A stretch of DNA of 64,000 nucleotides from contig CM114271.1 of assembly GCA_050084515.1 (NCBI GenBank), positions 45,446,001 to 45,510,000 of the forward strand, written 5' to 3'. Shown here one piece after another: positions 44,257 through 56,780 of this stretch. Numbering within the stretch: position 1 is the first letter of the stretch; each line of letters begins with the position of its first letter. Source of the DNA: Blasia pusilla (taxonomy: Eukaryota > Marchantiophyta > Marchantiopsida > Blasiales). Below the pieces are notes generated by a model. The model was not told the DNA's origin, searched no databases, and saw nothing but the letters and a program-made list of their open reading frames with translations. The position numbers were made by a program, and so were the translations under genes.

Positions 44257-44514
44257 TCTTTTTATAGGCATAAAAAAAATTGAATTTATGTGCGGCATCA
44301 TTAATCCCTTCCCTTCATGGGCTATACACTACCGAAAGCTCTTCAAACACTTTTTTAATTCATGGGCACTTTACTAGTATGATCATAAGAATGAACCCAC
44401 TCCTAAGTACTCCAAAAGATCCCTCTGGGCCAATTCAACCTCCACTCCTAAAACCAGCTGTCTAATTCACCCAACCCGTCTAAATGATTAAAATGACATG
44501 TGTCACAAATGAGA

Positions 44515-44577
44515 GTTTCCCATAGGGAGTTTTCTATGGGAAACACTCGCATAGTTTGATGGCAAACTATGTGAGTG
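44515..44577. repeat. Two consecutive stem-loops
   Basis: GTTTCCCATAG (44515-44525) pairs with CTATGGGAAAC (44534-44544). CACTCGCATAGTTTG (44544-44558) pairs with CAAACTATGTGAGTG (44563-44577) with one mismatch. They lie immediately upstream of the flank shared by the two non-LTR copies and could mark the 3' end of a rolling-circle element. Confidence 0.8.
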
Positions 44578-45421
44578 TGGAGGATGGAGGAGGAGGACTG
44601 TGGCGGAGGAGATGGAGGGTCATATAGAATTTTGCTTGTAATTATTTCCATGGTGATCCAATCTTTTCAATCTAAGGCCCAATGTGTTCATCTTCTCAAG
44701 CTTGAACTTTGGGTTCTTCTTTTTTCCACTTAAAATTGAGAGTTTTCCAAAGTTCTTGGGATCTTTGGACCTCCTTCTCTCCTAAATGTGCTCATATATT
44801 TCTTTACACAATCTCAAACATAGGGCTCTCCTTATAGAGTGATACCGGGTTACCATTGGTTTAAGGGATTCCTCTAGCTTTTCTGGATCTTTTGATATGG
44901 GCTGGGCCCAACATTACGAACTCATTCCCTCATAGCGGTCATTGGTAGGTGGCTCACTTACTCCTCACATCCTCTTTTTTGGTGTTTCTAATTTCTTTCA
45001 TAACTTTCTTCTGGAATGTCGGTTTTGGACGTGTTTGGGCTTGTTTTGATCGTCTTGACGAGCTCGTTCTTTTGATATCAAGTAGGTTTTTTTTGTGCCT
45101 ATTTTTGTGTACGGGTTTGTTTAGGTCAATTCCTCCCAAAAGTCTTCCTTGCTCTTCCAACTCCTTACCTTACTGTTTCGCCCCTACATACATTTGCCAT
45201 CTCCTTAAGGACATTAGAAATTCATATTCTTGAGCCACCTCTTCCGATACCATATAGATCACTTTTCCTTTTCAATTTCTTTTTATATTTTCCTTATAGT
45301 AACTTTCAATCATAAATTCGGTATTGCCTAATCTTCATCTCTCTATCTAAATTTCTTTTGGACGGATTCCACTACTTATGCTTTTCTCGTTATCCTCATG
45401 CTTTCTCCAAACCACGTTTCA

Positions 45422-46398
45422 TATGTCTTTTCGTGTCTTAGATGACTTGCCTACTTTTACTTCTATATCATCAGAGATGGAGTTGGATTCTCCATCTACT
45501 CGCTTATATGGTTTTACACGCCGTCCTACAGCGTAACCTCTCCCCCTAGTTCACCTCCTCATCGTAGATCTCGCCATTTTCCTCCATATGCTAATACACC
45601 CATTACACCCGCTACATTTCTTCCAAATTCTCCTCTTCTCCCTTCTTCGCTTTGTCCTCTTGAGCCTAATCTTGATCCATTATTACCGAATCCTTCTACT
45701 TTGCCATCCCCACATATCTCATCTATGCCCTTGCTTCAAACTCCCATCTATTCTACCCGAATCTCCCCTCTTCCTCCTCCTCCTTCCCCAACCTACTTAC
45801 CCACTCATCGTCGGCCATCACCACCTCTTGCACCTCCTACCTCCTCTCCTTGTAACCCTTCTACTTCTCCATTTGTACCAAAGGTTCGTTGCATACCTTG
45901 TGGTAAGGAGTTTGCTCCTAATGGGATCAAAAGACATCAGCGGTACTGTCGATCCATGCATGGGCCTTCAATCCCTAACCCAATACCACCTTCTACTGCA
46001 CTCCCCACAACAACTGCTTGGACCTGATTAAGCCAAATTGATCTCCTTCGCTCTTTCCATCCAGGTCTTCCTCGTCCTAGACTCTACACTCGCATTCCTA
46101 TTGCTCTTCGCCCCATCATCCAACAAGCTTTGATTTTCCCATTAGAAAGGTTAGCGCGTGACCCCATAGATATAAATTCTTGGTATCTCCTATTACTCTT
46201 CCCACAATGGGTTTTAGTCCTCCCTCCAAGGGGCGGAGCAACGGGTCATCGTGAAACCTCCATACGTATTCAACGCTTTATGTCTGGGGATTGGGAGAAT
46301 CTTCAGAATGAGCATGTACTTCGAGCAGAGGCCTTAGCTGTGGCACATCCTATTGAACATGCCAATCATGGGAGGACTTCAATACAACAACGCCTTTG
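45422..46398 (+). pseudogene. Non-LTR ORF, N-terminal region with C2H2 zinc finger (copy 2)
   Basis: Starts MSFRVLDDLPTFTS at 45422, frameshifts in the Pro/Ser-rich part, then from 45701 reads MPSPHISSMPLLQTPIYSTR through the finger CIPCGKEFAPNGIKRHQRYC to TTTAWT and a stop at 46026 where copy 1 has Trp. It continues LSQIDLLRSFHPGLPRPRLY to HANHGRTSIQQRL, then two stops. It corresponds closely to copy 1 at 34260-33305. Confidence 0.75.
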
Positions 46399-46411
46399 AT
46401 GAAGTCTATTT

Positions 46412-48380
46412 TTGGGGCAGGTTGGTGATTTTTCACCTGCAGCTCGAGCATTGGGTCCTCTTTCTTCGGCGGTTCCAAGTGCGGAAACAGTGGCTCTCTT
46501 AGAAGCTCTTCATCCTCCTTCAAGTGGCAATGCTCCATCTTTTGTGGAAGACTATACAGGGGACCTTGACTTGGAGCTTGACTTGGAGGTTTTCACAAGG
46601 GCTTTTCTGCATACTCCTCGCTTATCAGCAAGCGGGCTATCATGGATGGTTTTTGAACATCTTCGCGATTGCTTTATCCCAGCAGATTCAACAAGTGGCT
46701 TTGTCTCTCTATATAAGGTGTGTGCACATATGGCGGCAGGTCGTCTCCCATTCTCTATCTCTAGGCTCTTAGGGGCTTGTCGCTTGTTGGCTATGGATAA
46801 GCCTCCTTCAAGTATGCGCCATTTGGCTATTGGAGAGGTTTTATACCGCTTGGTTAGTCGATCCCCATGCTTGCAATTTCGTCCTCACTTATTTCCTCAT
46901 CAATTTGAAGTGGCAACTCCTGGAGGTTGTGAGGCTGTGGTGCATGGGATTCGCTCCACTCTTGATATTCATCTACATTGGGTAGCAATTCAAGTCGATG
47001 TGGCTAATGCATTCAATTCAGTTTCTTGTGCGGCCATCTTTGAGGAGTTACGTTGTGCATGAGGACAACTTGAGAGCATCATTCCATTTGTTCGCTCCTT
47101 CTATGCCTATAATACGCCCATTATCTATTCCCATCATGCTACTTATGGGGGATATAGTATTCTACAATCGGCTTGTGGCACACGTCAAGGTGATCCCATG
47201 GGGGGCCCACTCTTTGCCATTGCCCATTTTTTGCCCTTCGAGCATCAGCGCAAGCATTTCCATCTTATCTTTTCCCTTCTATTACTGATGACACTCACAT
47301 TATAGGTCCTCCTTCTGAAGTGGTTCCTGCTCATACCCATTTTGTGGAGCAACTATCTTTCTTAAACCTTAAAGTCCAACCTAGTAAATGTGGAGTATGG
47401 TCTCCTTCATGCCTTCCCTCAACATTCACCCCACCTACTCATGATTTTCCCATCTACATTGAAGGGGTTAGAGTTCTTGGGGTCCCAATTGGCTTCATCG
47501 ACTATGTCTCAAAGTTCTTGGATGAGGCCCTTTTGAAAGACGTGGAATGGCTTTGTTTGTTACCTCATCTAGGGGATCCCCAAGTGGCTTATGGGATTCT
47601 CTCCCAATGTTTTCTACGACGTCCTTCCTACCTTCTTCGCACTTGTCCTCCCACTTCAAGGTTCTTGCATCGGTTGGCCTCTTTTGATGCTTCTATCTTG
47701 GCAACTTTTGGTCAACTTCTTGGCCCAAATACCTTTGAGGGAGAGGATGGTGTCTTTGCTTCACGACAAGCTATCTTGCCTATTTCTTTTGGAGGGATGG
47801 GACTGTCCTCTACAGTCGCATCTGCTCCCGCAGCCTTTTTGGGGAGTTGGGCGTTGGTAGCACCGATTATGGCTTCAAGGTTTCTCCAAGGAGATACACG
47901 TATCTTGATGGATCATATCGCCCATGTAGAGGAAGGGGACTTGTTATTTCAACAACAAATGAGATCTGCACGAGCTTTTCTTCCTCTTGCTACACAAGCA
48001 ATTCTACCCCCTTTCAGTCAACTGATTCCGGAAGGGCTTGATCCACTTCAAGAGCATATCTCCGAGAATCTGCATCAAATCAACTTTTCCAGCATTCTCT
48101 CCGAGGCATCCTCTGACGCTAATCGAGCTCATCTACGTTCATGTGCGGGTATCGGAGCGGGGGCGTGGCTCACTGCAAATCCTCTTATTCTTCCATTTCG
48201 TCTTCCTCGAAGTATATTCTCGACATCTTTACGGTTACGTCTTGGACTTTCCCATCCTTCTCTCTTAGGTGTGCCGAATTGTGTATGCGGGATCCCATTG
48301 ATGCCAAGGGTATCCATATTCTCCGATGTGCACATGGTGGAGAACGAACGGCCACACATGATGTCATTAGAGAGGCGGTA
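46412..48380 (+). pseudogene. Non-LTR reverse transcriptase (copy 2)
   Basis: From LGPLSSAVPSAETVALLEAL, the frame reaches QVDVANAFNSVSCAAIFEEL (motif A with catalytic Asp, near 46995), then after a frameshift GTRQGDPMGGPLFAIAHF (motif B, near 47177-47230). Motif C, normally F/YADD, reads SITDDTHIIG near 47285. The thumb region follows, including LGVPIGFIDYVSKFLDEALL and FLGSWALVAPIMASRFLQGD (open frame 47320-48381). Loss of the aromatic-Ala before the DD pair and the frameshifts make it inactive. Confidence 0.85.
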
Positions 48381-48945
48381 GCATCGGTGGCTCATCTTCG
48401 CAGATATACCGTTGGGCAAGAGCAACTCCACGCCCTACCTTCAACCACACAAGCAACCCTCTCGCCGGAGAGTGGATCTTGTTATGTCTCGAGGTGGATT
48501 GCGGACACTAGGTGATGTGGTGGTTCTTTGATCCAACACGTTCGACTTCAGTGTGTCGAGCCGCACATACCAAAGGTTTGGCGGCCGAAGCTGTAGCAAG
48601 AATCAAGGAGTTAAGTTATGCTGTGAGACTGATGGATTTATTTCTTTTGCACTGGAAGTATTCGGTCATTTACATGTGTCTTTTGATACTTTCCTGAAAA
48701 CATGTGCTCACCACTCCCTCAAGAATCATCACCTTGCCCCTTCCCGTAGTCCTTCTCTCTCGGTAGTTACTACTTATTTTCGGCAATGCATCTCAGTGGC
48801 CTTACAACGTGCACAAGCCTTGGCATTGATACGTCGTGCGGAGGTGGTGGGGGGTCGCTCGCCTCGTCGTCCATTCACGTCTGACCAACCACTCGTGTTC
48901 TTGTCAGATTTGTTTCAGGTTATCAATCGTGTAGCTCGTTGAGCC
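48250..48945 (+). pseudogene. Non-LTR C-terminal Cys-His motif and restriction-like endonuclease region (copy 2)
   Basis: In shifting frames: CVCGIPIDAKGIHILRCAHG (C-x-C ... H-x3-C type knuckle) followed by GERTATHDVIREAVASVAHL. RRVDLVMSRGGLRTLGDVVV then FDPTRSTSVC gives the R(P/V)D ... D pattern of restriction-like endonucleases (family PD-(D/E)xK). The tail is GFISFALEVFGHLHVSFDTF and SVALQRAQALALIRRAEVVG. Such endonucleases nick the target for target-primed reverse transcription. Assignment is by motif order only. Confidence 0.65.
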
Positions 48946-50375
48946 AGTGTTTGCGTTGGCTTGTTGCCATTTTCTTTTTACATTCTTGTATGCATTTTTT
49001 GACTTCTCTTTTGAGTTGTTATTACCTTTCTTGGTCCTCTTATGAAGTTTCTTTTATAATAAAATGGATATATGTGTTTTCCCATTATCTTTCTCTAAAA
49101 AAGTATAGTTTTATATTATTATCATGAACCCGTCTTAATGTCACGTAAAAGTGAAATGGTATAATAAGAAGCATCACAAACACATTAAAACAACACATGG
49201 GCACAATAGTAGGCTCGTATCATAAATAGAAATGCTTACCCCCTACCCACGCTAGGTTTTCCTTGCCCCCTTCCTATGATATGTTTTTTCTCTTACCCCT
49301 ACCCATCCGCTCCAAACAAAGGACATGTTTTCTCCTAGCCCCTACCCTAAAGCTCCAAACAAGCATTCCCGTTCCGCTTTCTCAGTCGCCGGTTAAAACG
49401 CAGACCGAAAATAAGTAATCCCTATGTACTCTGTACCGAATAGCTAGCCCGGCCTGAGAAAACTTCCAAACTTACCGGTAAGTACCGGTTCCTATACTCT
49501 AAAGTCCAAATCCAAAGTTGGAGGTCCCGGGTAGGGAGGGGGTGAGAGAAAACCTAGCGTTGGGGTAAAGATAAACCCTAAACTTACCCGGGGAGATGAA
49601 GTCTGCGGCCGATGGGATAACGATCCTCCGAACGGGGAAGACACGAGCGGGAAAGAACGGAAACTCGTCGGAAGTCTCGACTTTCCCGTGAGGTCCAAAC
49701 AAAACTCTCTTGGACTATTTGAAACTACAGAGGTTGCGCCAGATGTCCACGGCCGTGGGCTCCGGAGGAGAGGAAGGCGGAGGGCGGGGGCGGTGTGAAG
49801 TTTGAATCCGGGGAGATCGTTGGGAGCTCGAGAGGGAATTTTAGGAGCGCTGATCCGATTTCTCAAGAGTTTTCAGCGAATTGTGTTCCGCGCACTGTTT
49901 CCCGACGTGAAATGGAAACTCGTGTTGCGGTCCGAGAGTGTGATTTCAGTGAGTCGTGCACATGGAGAAAGACTGGAAGCACAGTTTTCACTGCGATCGG
50001 AGAAAAAGCAGGGATCAAACGAATGGAGAGACGGCGAGAGATTAGATCCTCACGGTCTCGGAAGAAGAAGTTTGTGTACTTGTTCTTTAGAGATCGTGAT
50101 GTTTCGATTGGCGAGTGGTTGCGATTTCGAGGATTGAACGCGTGGTTCATTCCTCGGTGGTCCGGCTGACCTTCATTTGGCGTGATCTGTGGCCCTACGA
50201 GGGTTCACGAATGGGCCAATTCTTTCCTCAAATGCGCCGGATCTTCAAACTTGGTCAGCTACCATTCATCGTGGAAGTAGGCGACTTGGAGCGACAATTT
50301 TCCGGGGCTCCATGTACGGATGGATGGTCGACTCAAGTACAGACGCACGACGCAAGAGTGATCAGGTAATCGACT

Positions 50376-50513
50376 ATGGCTCCGAGTCTTATCGTGCAGA
50401 TCCTGTTGGATGCAGTGTCGGCGGGTGATTCCTCAATTCTGCCCCGCCTCGTGATGTACGCACGACAATGTGAGGCCTGGATTTTAGCGAGTTACATGCA
50501 ATTGACGCTCTGA
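50376..50513 (+). CDS. Small ORF, 45 aa, unidentified
   Basis: Begins with an ATG (MAPSLIVQILLDAVSAGDSS) and ends with TGA. It is too short to judge by length; its amphipathic helical look is the only reason to note it. No homologue is recognised and it may be chance. Confidence 0.15.
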   Translation: MAPSLIVQILLDAVSAGDSSILPRLVMYARQCEAWILASYMQLTL

Positions 50514-53500
50514 ATATGCTTCGACGATGTCAATTATGCAGCAGTGCTCGGAAGGAGCTCCGTGTACAGAAATAGAAATCGACGTAGGCTGTTGCCGTAT
50601 GTAAGTGAATGACGAGTCCTCCATCTATCCACATGCATATGACGGAAGTTTTGGTTGGTATCATAATCCGTCAGTAATAACGATTCGGAAGGGAATGGGC
50701 AAGAATACCGTCCCCACAAAGCGACCGCAACTGCGGTTTCGAGGTCCTCCCATCAGATGACGAACACTTCCAGTCAGCCGTGACATGGAAGCGCTGTTTT
50801 ACATGGTAGACCGCCGCACGCACCTTTGAATACGGAGGGTTATCCACATCTGTGAGCCCAGAGCTTTATGACGAATGACAGCTCTGTAAGCGCGGGCCCT
50901 TTTAGGGATCCTTACTCCTCTTGTATGTTCACCGTGTCAGCTTGTTCGCTCACCAGTTAAGCCGCTAGGAGATTGGATTGAACCAGTGATTCGATTGTAA
51001 TCTCCCAAGAGATTCCCAAGTCTTAGGGATGCACATGCTTGCTGGTAGGTACCCCAATCTGTAGGCAAGTTTCTTCGTGCAGTGTATGTTCATCCAGAGA
51101 CTCGATACATTTCGAAACGATTTCTATGATATTGAGACATCACATGTAAGACTTGCAGAGAGCGCGTCACCGGTTTTGTTTACGACGACAGAGACCGACC
51201 GTTCGTGCCAGTCGCACTATCATGAACCTTTTCATCTTCAATAAACGCTTTCTCCACTACTATAGTTCGATGTCGGATACAGCGCGTTAGGTTGTCAACC
51301 AAATCCATCTTATTTCCAAACTTTAACGTGAGTGAAGTGTTGACTCCTTCCTCTCGTCCTTTCTCCTGTTCCCGATATGTTTCTGCAAACCATCAGACTA
51401 ATTATCTCGAGACTGGAGACAGGAGAATAATCCGGTTCACTCGATCAGTTCCTAATCTGAAATTGTCATGAATCTGAGAATATCATATTACCCGGTACGC
51501 TTTGTGATCGTGTCAAACGCGTCTGCTTCATTAGCATTGGCGTAGGCATGCGGTTTGGGCCTCGTCATAATCGCACTCTTCTCGCTGATGATCGTTGTTG
51601 TTGCGAGACTGATTTCTCTTCGACGCTGATCGATCTGCCGCCATTCCTTTACGGACTGAGATTTGGGTCCGTGTGCGAGAGTGGAAGAGTGAAGGCAATT
51701 GAATCAAACGTTCCTGATCGAGAGATGATGTTGAGACTTGAAAATGCGAATGGCACGACAGAACACGACAGTGTACGACTAAGTCTTGCGTCTGCTCCCA
51801 GACGTTTGAAGCGATCTTGGGATACCAGATTGACTCAGATATAAATGTGTCAGCTTCATTGGCTTGTCGTCACTATTCGAATCGATCAGTCAGATTTAGA
51901 TCAGAGAGGGAATGTCACTTTCTCACTCCTTTGGTCCGAAAGTGAAATTGCAGTTCATGCTACAGCTTGTAATGTCTTTGGTTGGTTTCTTGACTCGGCC
52001 ATAAGAATGGTCGCTTTCTCGGAGTAAACGGTGCAAGCTCACTGTGCGAGCAGTGGAAACAATACACAGTTTGCAACGAGAGAAACTTGTGGATGATACA
52101 TGCCAGTCGTGTCTCCACCCAAGATCCGTTCTCTTAGATCTCCAGCCCTTCTCTTGCCCAAATTGTGGAGGCACGCAAGCGAATCATACATGTTGAGTTT
52201 CAGATGGTGGAATCATGTCACAAACAGCTGTGATCAACTTGGCGGATAGCTTTCAACGCACCGGATTGAGCACAAAGTACGACCGACTCTCCTGTGTTAC
52301 TGTACTTCACATTCCGGCCACGAGAAACATTGTGCAGCGCCAAATGCGCGATAATCTCGTTAGGATTTCACCGTTCCATCTTCAGCTGCAGTCCGTGAAC
52401 AGGATTCAAAGAAGAAAAGTAGAGGGAAAAATCGAACACTTGGTTGGAAGTTCATCAAGTCATACGAGAAAAATGTGGAATGGAAGGTTAGAGAAAACTT
52501 TGGGTTAAGGGCACAACTTATGTTGAAAGAGGGATGCCAGAAATGAAAGCGAAGGGAGTGAAAAGAACGAAAAGTAAAAGCTACGAACAAAGTTTGGCAG
52601 AACTGATCCAGGCAGGAAGGCGGTAAGCGAGGAGAAGATTTTCGTGAAGAGATGAGAAGCACTCAGATACAAGGTGGTTAGAGACGAGAAAGCTTGTCAT
52701 TAGGAAAGGCCGATCGCAGTAGAGACCGAAACGCAACGATGAATCAAAAACACGAATGTGACAGTCGCATGAGCTCCCAAACATCACACAAGTCGGCCTT
52801 TTTGGGGCACCCACTGATCTAGGATTCCCAAGGATGCAATTACGAAGATAGCTGTAGGGGCATGTGCGTGCTCTCATCCACGACGGGTGAAGCACCTTGT
52901 AGGAGCCTGCAGTCTATTGCGTAATTCATATAGGAGCACACTGACCTACTCCAGATCTAGGCGCACTAATCTGCAGGACTCCGAAACCCTCAAATTACAC
53001 ATTGAATTTGGCCCTTCTGACGCGTTGCGGTAGCGGTTTTCAATCCAGATTCATGCTTCGGGCTTGTCTTCTTCGCAGTTCCACATGAATGCTCTACTTC
53101 TGGTAAAATCGGAATTCCTGATCGCGGTTGGCTAAGTGATGTGCATGTGCGAATGACTTCATCAGCCAAAAGCAGAAGAAAAAGGTACGAATGTCATCAT
53201 CAGTTGTTCCCGTTTCAGTCAAGTATGCGTTTTCTCATGCCACAGCCTCAACCTCAAGAGAGGCAATGCGCTAAGCGACAATCGAAGGCCCCAAACGGAT
53301 GAGAACCGTGTTATTTAATTTTGTTGTCTTGCTTGTCCACTTTCAGCTGATAGCTGTTAGTCTTTTGGGGAAATTGTCAGGCGAATCATAGCTCGGTTTG
53401 CATAGAGCCAAAGTGAAATTGTTTCAGCTTGAAACGAAAAGGCATTCATAAATAGAAGGAGACGGAAAAGCCCGTAAACAAGCGAAAGGGGGACTCATGG

Positions 53501-54987
53501 AGTCTAACCAGATACGGTCCCCAGTGAATGAGAGTGGGACTGGAACTGAAAATGTTCTCTACTGTCTCTGCCAGGTAAGGAGGCTTCAACTTTACTTTGA
53601 CGAATCCGTAAACCTAGTCAGAAGTGCCTATGTTGTGTAATTGCTGAAGACATGTCTACGATTCCAAGTGAAAAATGAAATGGTGTCCAATCTAAAGTCG
53701 TACAAATTCAAAACCCTGAACGCGTTTCTGGTCCTCCAGCAACGTCTTCTATCCCTATGAAAGCCCGCCCCAAAACTTAAAAAACCCTGCCCAAAGAGGT
53801 GAGAATCATTTCCCGCAGTTCGGTTGTGTAAGTCATCGTCTTCCCAACTGACCTAACAGTGAACTTGCTGATATGGGTGAACAACCTCAAAGGGTTGGCA
53901 TTTTTTAGGGGCCACAATCTCGAGAGAGGGCCCAGATCTGCGTAGATGCACATGGCTCAAATAGCTAGGAAAAAAAGGAAGATGTCATGTAGCAGCTGGG
54001 TTCAAAACTTAGCCGCTTCTAGATGATTGATCTTGGCGTCTGGTGCGTGGAAACAATCTATCGATGGAGTCGTCTTCCAATCTGCTGAAACTGTGCACGT
54101 ATTAAATTACAGCCCGGACACGATCTCGAGGGGGGCCTACGTCTCGTCACGTAGCTAGCTAGCATGGATCAGGATGGTGAGCTTCCTTGCACAGTGCTTG
54201 AGTTTATCGAAATCGAGATTTGTCAGGTTACGTTCACTGTACACTGTCAGTGTGAAGGGTGCGGGAAGCCATTGGTGAAGATGAGTAAAGCTTGTCGTGT
54301 TGACCAAGAATGCCTGGTTTGTCGTAGGCTGTAGGAGAGAGCCACCTTGGCAGAGACCACAGCCCTTCAAACGCATGAGTAGCCAGCCATGGTGCCTTTT
54401 GGGGAGCTATACAGATATATCTTGCAGCGCACTTCATAAGCTGAAGAACTTTCCAGCACACTCAGCCCAAGACACACCACAGAGTCGTTTGTCCACTCGG
54501 GTAATGGGCAGATCTTAGGGGTCTTTGAGGCTTATCTGGAATGCTTGCAATTCTTACACCCATTCCTCACCTGATGATATGATAACGTCAATGAACTCCC
54601 CTTTAAACCCTTTTTGGGTAGCTGCAGGCAAGGGCGTGAAACCTGAAAGACAATGCTGGCGTATGCTTGCACAGCTTCGATCCCGGTGTGAGGACTCACA
54701 AAGTCCTCAAATCCCAAGCCACATTCATTCAGCAGGCGTTTCCCTGCAGAATGAATGGTCCAGAGCGGCCGAGGTGAGCTCTGTCCAGCTCCCTGAGTGG
54801 GCACAATTCCTGTTGGGACTTTGACTTTGATCGCAGCACTGTTCAATATTAGAGGCAGCATTCGGCTAATCCATCTGGGCGAGATGTGGACTCCCCTCTC
54901 CTGTTTCTTTGATGTAGGATATAAGGATCCGATCCAGTACTGTTTTGTTTACTCCTTCGCATTTTGGAAACGGGACAAGGGGGAGTA

Positions 54988-55404
54988 ATGATGTCAAAGA
55001 ATTATGTCACTGGATGCTCCTTGGATCCCTTAGAGGCAGGTTCGCTCGCCTGTATGCAAGGAGTCAACAAGAGTTCAATGGCTGGATCCCAAGAATGTCA
55101 AGCAACTGTCCGTGATGAGTTCAAACAGCTCTCTAAGTATGAATCCTTGAAAGTGAACCGACATTTCTGCAGTATACCTCGAGTGCTGGAGCCTGCGATC
55201 CGACAAATCTTAAGAGATGCTTTACTGGATCCCAAGAAAGTGAAGGACCTGTCCATCACATTTTCAAATAGCTCCTGCTATGCGTCCTTGAAAGTGATCC
55301 AACCACTCTGCAATATTCCTCGACTGAATGCTATGCCACTTCATACCTCTAGAAATGATTTATCACGCCATGCCCTGCAACTACCAGCCTTCTTCTTGAC
55401 CTAA
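54988..55404 (+). CDS. Possible unidentified ORF with an internal in-frame duplication
   Basis: From ATG 54988 (MMSKNYVTGCSLDPLEAGSL) to the stop at 55402-55404, about 138 aa. It contains two related segments, ESLKVNRHFCSIPRVLEPAI and ASLKVIQPLCNIPRLNAMPL, whose DNA anchors lie 141 bp apart, a multiple of three. A codon-sized period in a duplicated open frame favours coding sequence slightly. No domain is recognised; neighbours give no clue. Confidence 0.3.
   Translation: MMSKNYVTGCSLDPLEAGSLACMQGVNKSSMAGSQECQATVRDEFKQLSKYESLKVNRHFCSIPRVLEPAIRQILRDALLDPKKVKDLSITFSNSSCYASLKVIQPLCNIPRLNAMPLHTSRNDLSRHALQLPAFFLT
55082..55345. repeat. Tandem duplication, period about 141-143 bp
   Basis: CTGGATCCCAAGAA at 55082 and 55225, and TCCTTGAAAGTGA at 55144 and 55285, followed in both copies by a CTGCA(G/A)TAT(A/T)CCTCGA block. 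Confidence 0.8.
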
Positions 55405-56780
55405 GTCCCACGAAACAACTGCAACAATCAGCAGAGGAGCTGGATCGATTGTCCACAAGACCTCAGTACCGTAAAATTACCGCACAACGGCAGTTTCTGG
55501 CTGAATGAGGAGGACTAACATCCGAAGCGTACGGCCGTTAGAACTTATCATTTCCTGGAGAATGAAAGATCTGCTGCAAAAATCGCTGGGTTCATCGTGC
55601 TACAGAGTGAGTTCAGACTGCTGCCTTCATCAAGAGCGCGAGGAAAGAAAGACTCAAGAAAGCCATGACCTAATTCATTCATCACCACAAGCAGACAGTC
55701 ATCATGCACTCCTCGTGGCTGTCGACTCCTCTGGTTCGTTTTCAAGACATGCCATCATCATTCATATTATCGCCTCCACGAACACTCCTTCACCGCGTCC
55801 GCAGGTGATTTTGGACTGTTTTGACCTCATTCCTTGGACCCTAATCGTATGAGCGGCGTGATTCATTCACGTTTACGGCAGCCATCGAACTCACCTCCTC
55901 CTCAATCCGAGAACGCAATCTGCAGCGGCTCTCCTGCAGTTCCGCCACTACACCGGAATCCGTAACGGGTGCCAAGAGGCCTCACATTCCGTGCCATGCA
56001 GCAGAGTCGACACTCCACGAATTCATGAATCCAAAAACTGATTTTTTCAATGACCTGTGCCAAAATCTTCTTCACATTCGGGGTGGAAATGTGCCAACCG
56101 TTTCTTGGTTTCTCATTTCCCAAACTCCCATAGTGAAATCAGGGGTATCATAATACCCCTTATCCGGGATAGGGTTTTAGGGGTCCTGGATCCCTCTATC
56201 CGGGGACTCGCTGGATCCTGAACGGATAGCTTCCGTTTTGGTTACCCCTTTTGCCTCTCCCGCGAAGAGTCATTCCTACCCGATTTGATTTCGATTGCCC
56301 CGTGGGATTAAGGCTCGCAGCTGAAATACATTCATTCCACAAACGCAAAACTCCTGCCCCCTCTTCTTCCGGGAGTAGACCGGATGGCTTTCCGGGTCGG
56401 GGGCCGAACCCGGACGATTTCGGATTGCAAGTAAAATGACATCCCCTATTATGTCACCCTTTTCTTTCTTTTTTGGTCCTGTCCAAAAAAAATTTTCCCA
56501 TAATCTCCTGGTTGTGTGTCTCCATTGTAGTCCGCAAGTGAGCGTGATAGTGGGTCATGGGGCCACATGGGGTTTTTCTCACATGTCTAACCCAAAGGAG
56601 AAAGAAGAAGAGAAATGTAATAATATATCGAAATAAGATGAATAAGGAGAAAGAAAGGGAAGGAAGTAAAAAACAGGATCATATAAAAATAATTGCAAAA
56701 CTAGTGTAATGATAAGTAGTCCTAACGTTGACTAGGATCCACACATATTTGAAATTTTTTTCTTGTTGCCCTTATTATGG

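Larger units (their letters stand above)
44581..49073 (+). mobile_element. Non-LTR retrotransposon copy 2, most complete copy
   Basis: Contains, in order: the flank shared with copy 1 (44581-44977), the element leader from about 44984, a zinc-finger region, reverse transcriptase, a Cys-His motif, a restriction-like endonuclease-type region, and a 3' end at TTTTATAATAAAATGGATAT with no long poly(A). There is no apurinic-type endonuclease domain at the N terminus. The single-ORF plan with N-terminal zinc finger and C-terminal Cys-His plus endonuclease is that of R2/NeSL/CRE-type elements rather than plant L1. The ORF is broken by several stops and frameshifts. Confidence 0.85.
49074..56780. other. 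GC-balanced low-copy-looking region, no gene recognised
   Basis: From about 49.3 to 56.4 kb the composition resembles the 5-23 kb gene island, but no frame shows a domain I can name. The longest frames are 49795-50169, 51548-51844, 54525-54824 and 54964-55404. It may contain UTRs, lineage-specific genes, non-coding transcripts or a dead gene. A tandem duplication near 55.1-55.3 kb and short hairpins near 56.14-56.16 kb are the only clear structures. Confidence 0.5.

Noticed and set aside
45588-46031. 147-codon Leu-rich ORF resembling a membrane protein
   Set aside because: Out-of-frame shadow of the Pro/Ser-rich, zinc-finger part of the non-LTR ORF; the same shadow occurs in copy 1 at 33634-34077.
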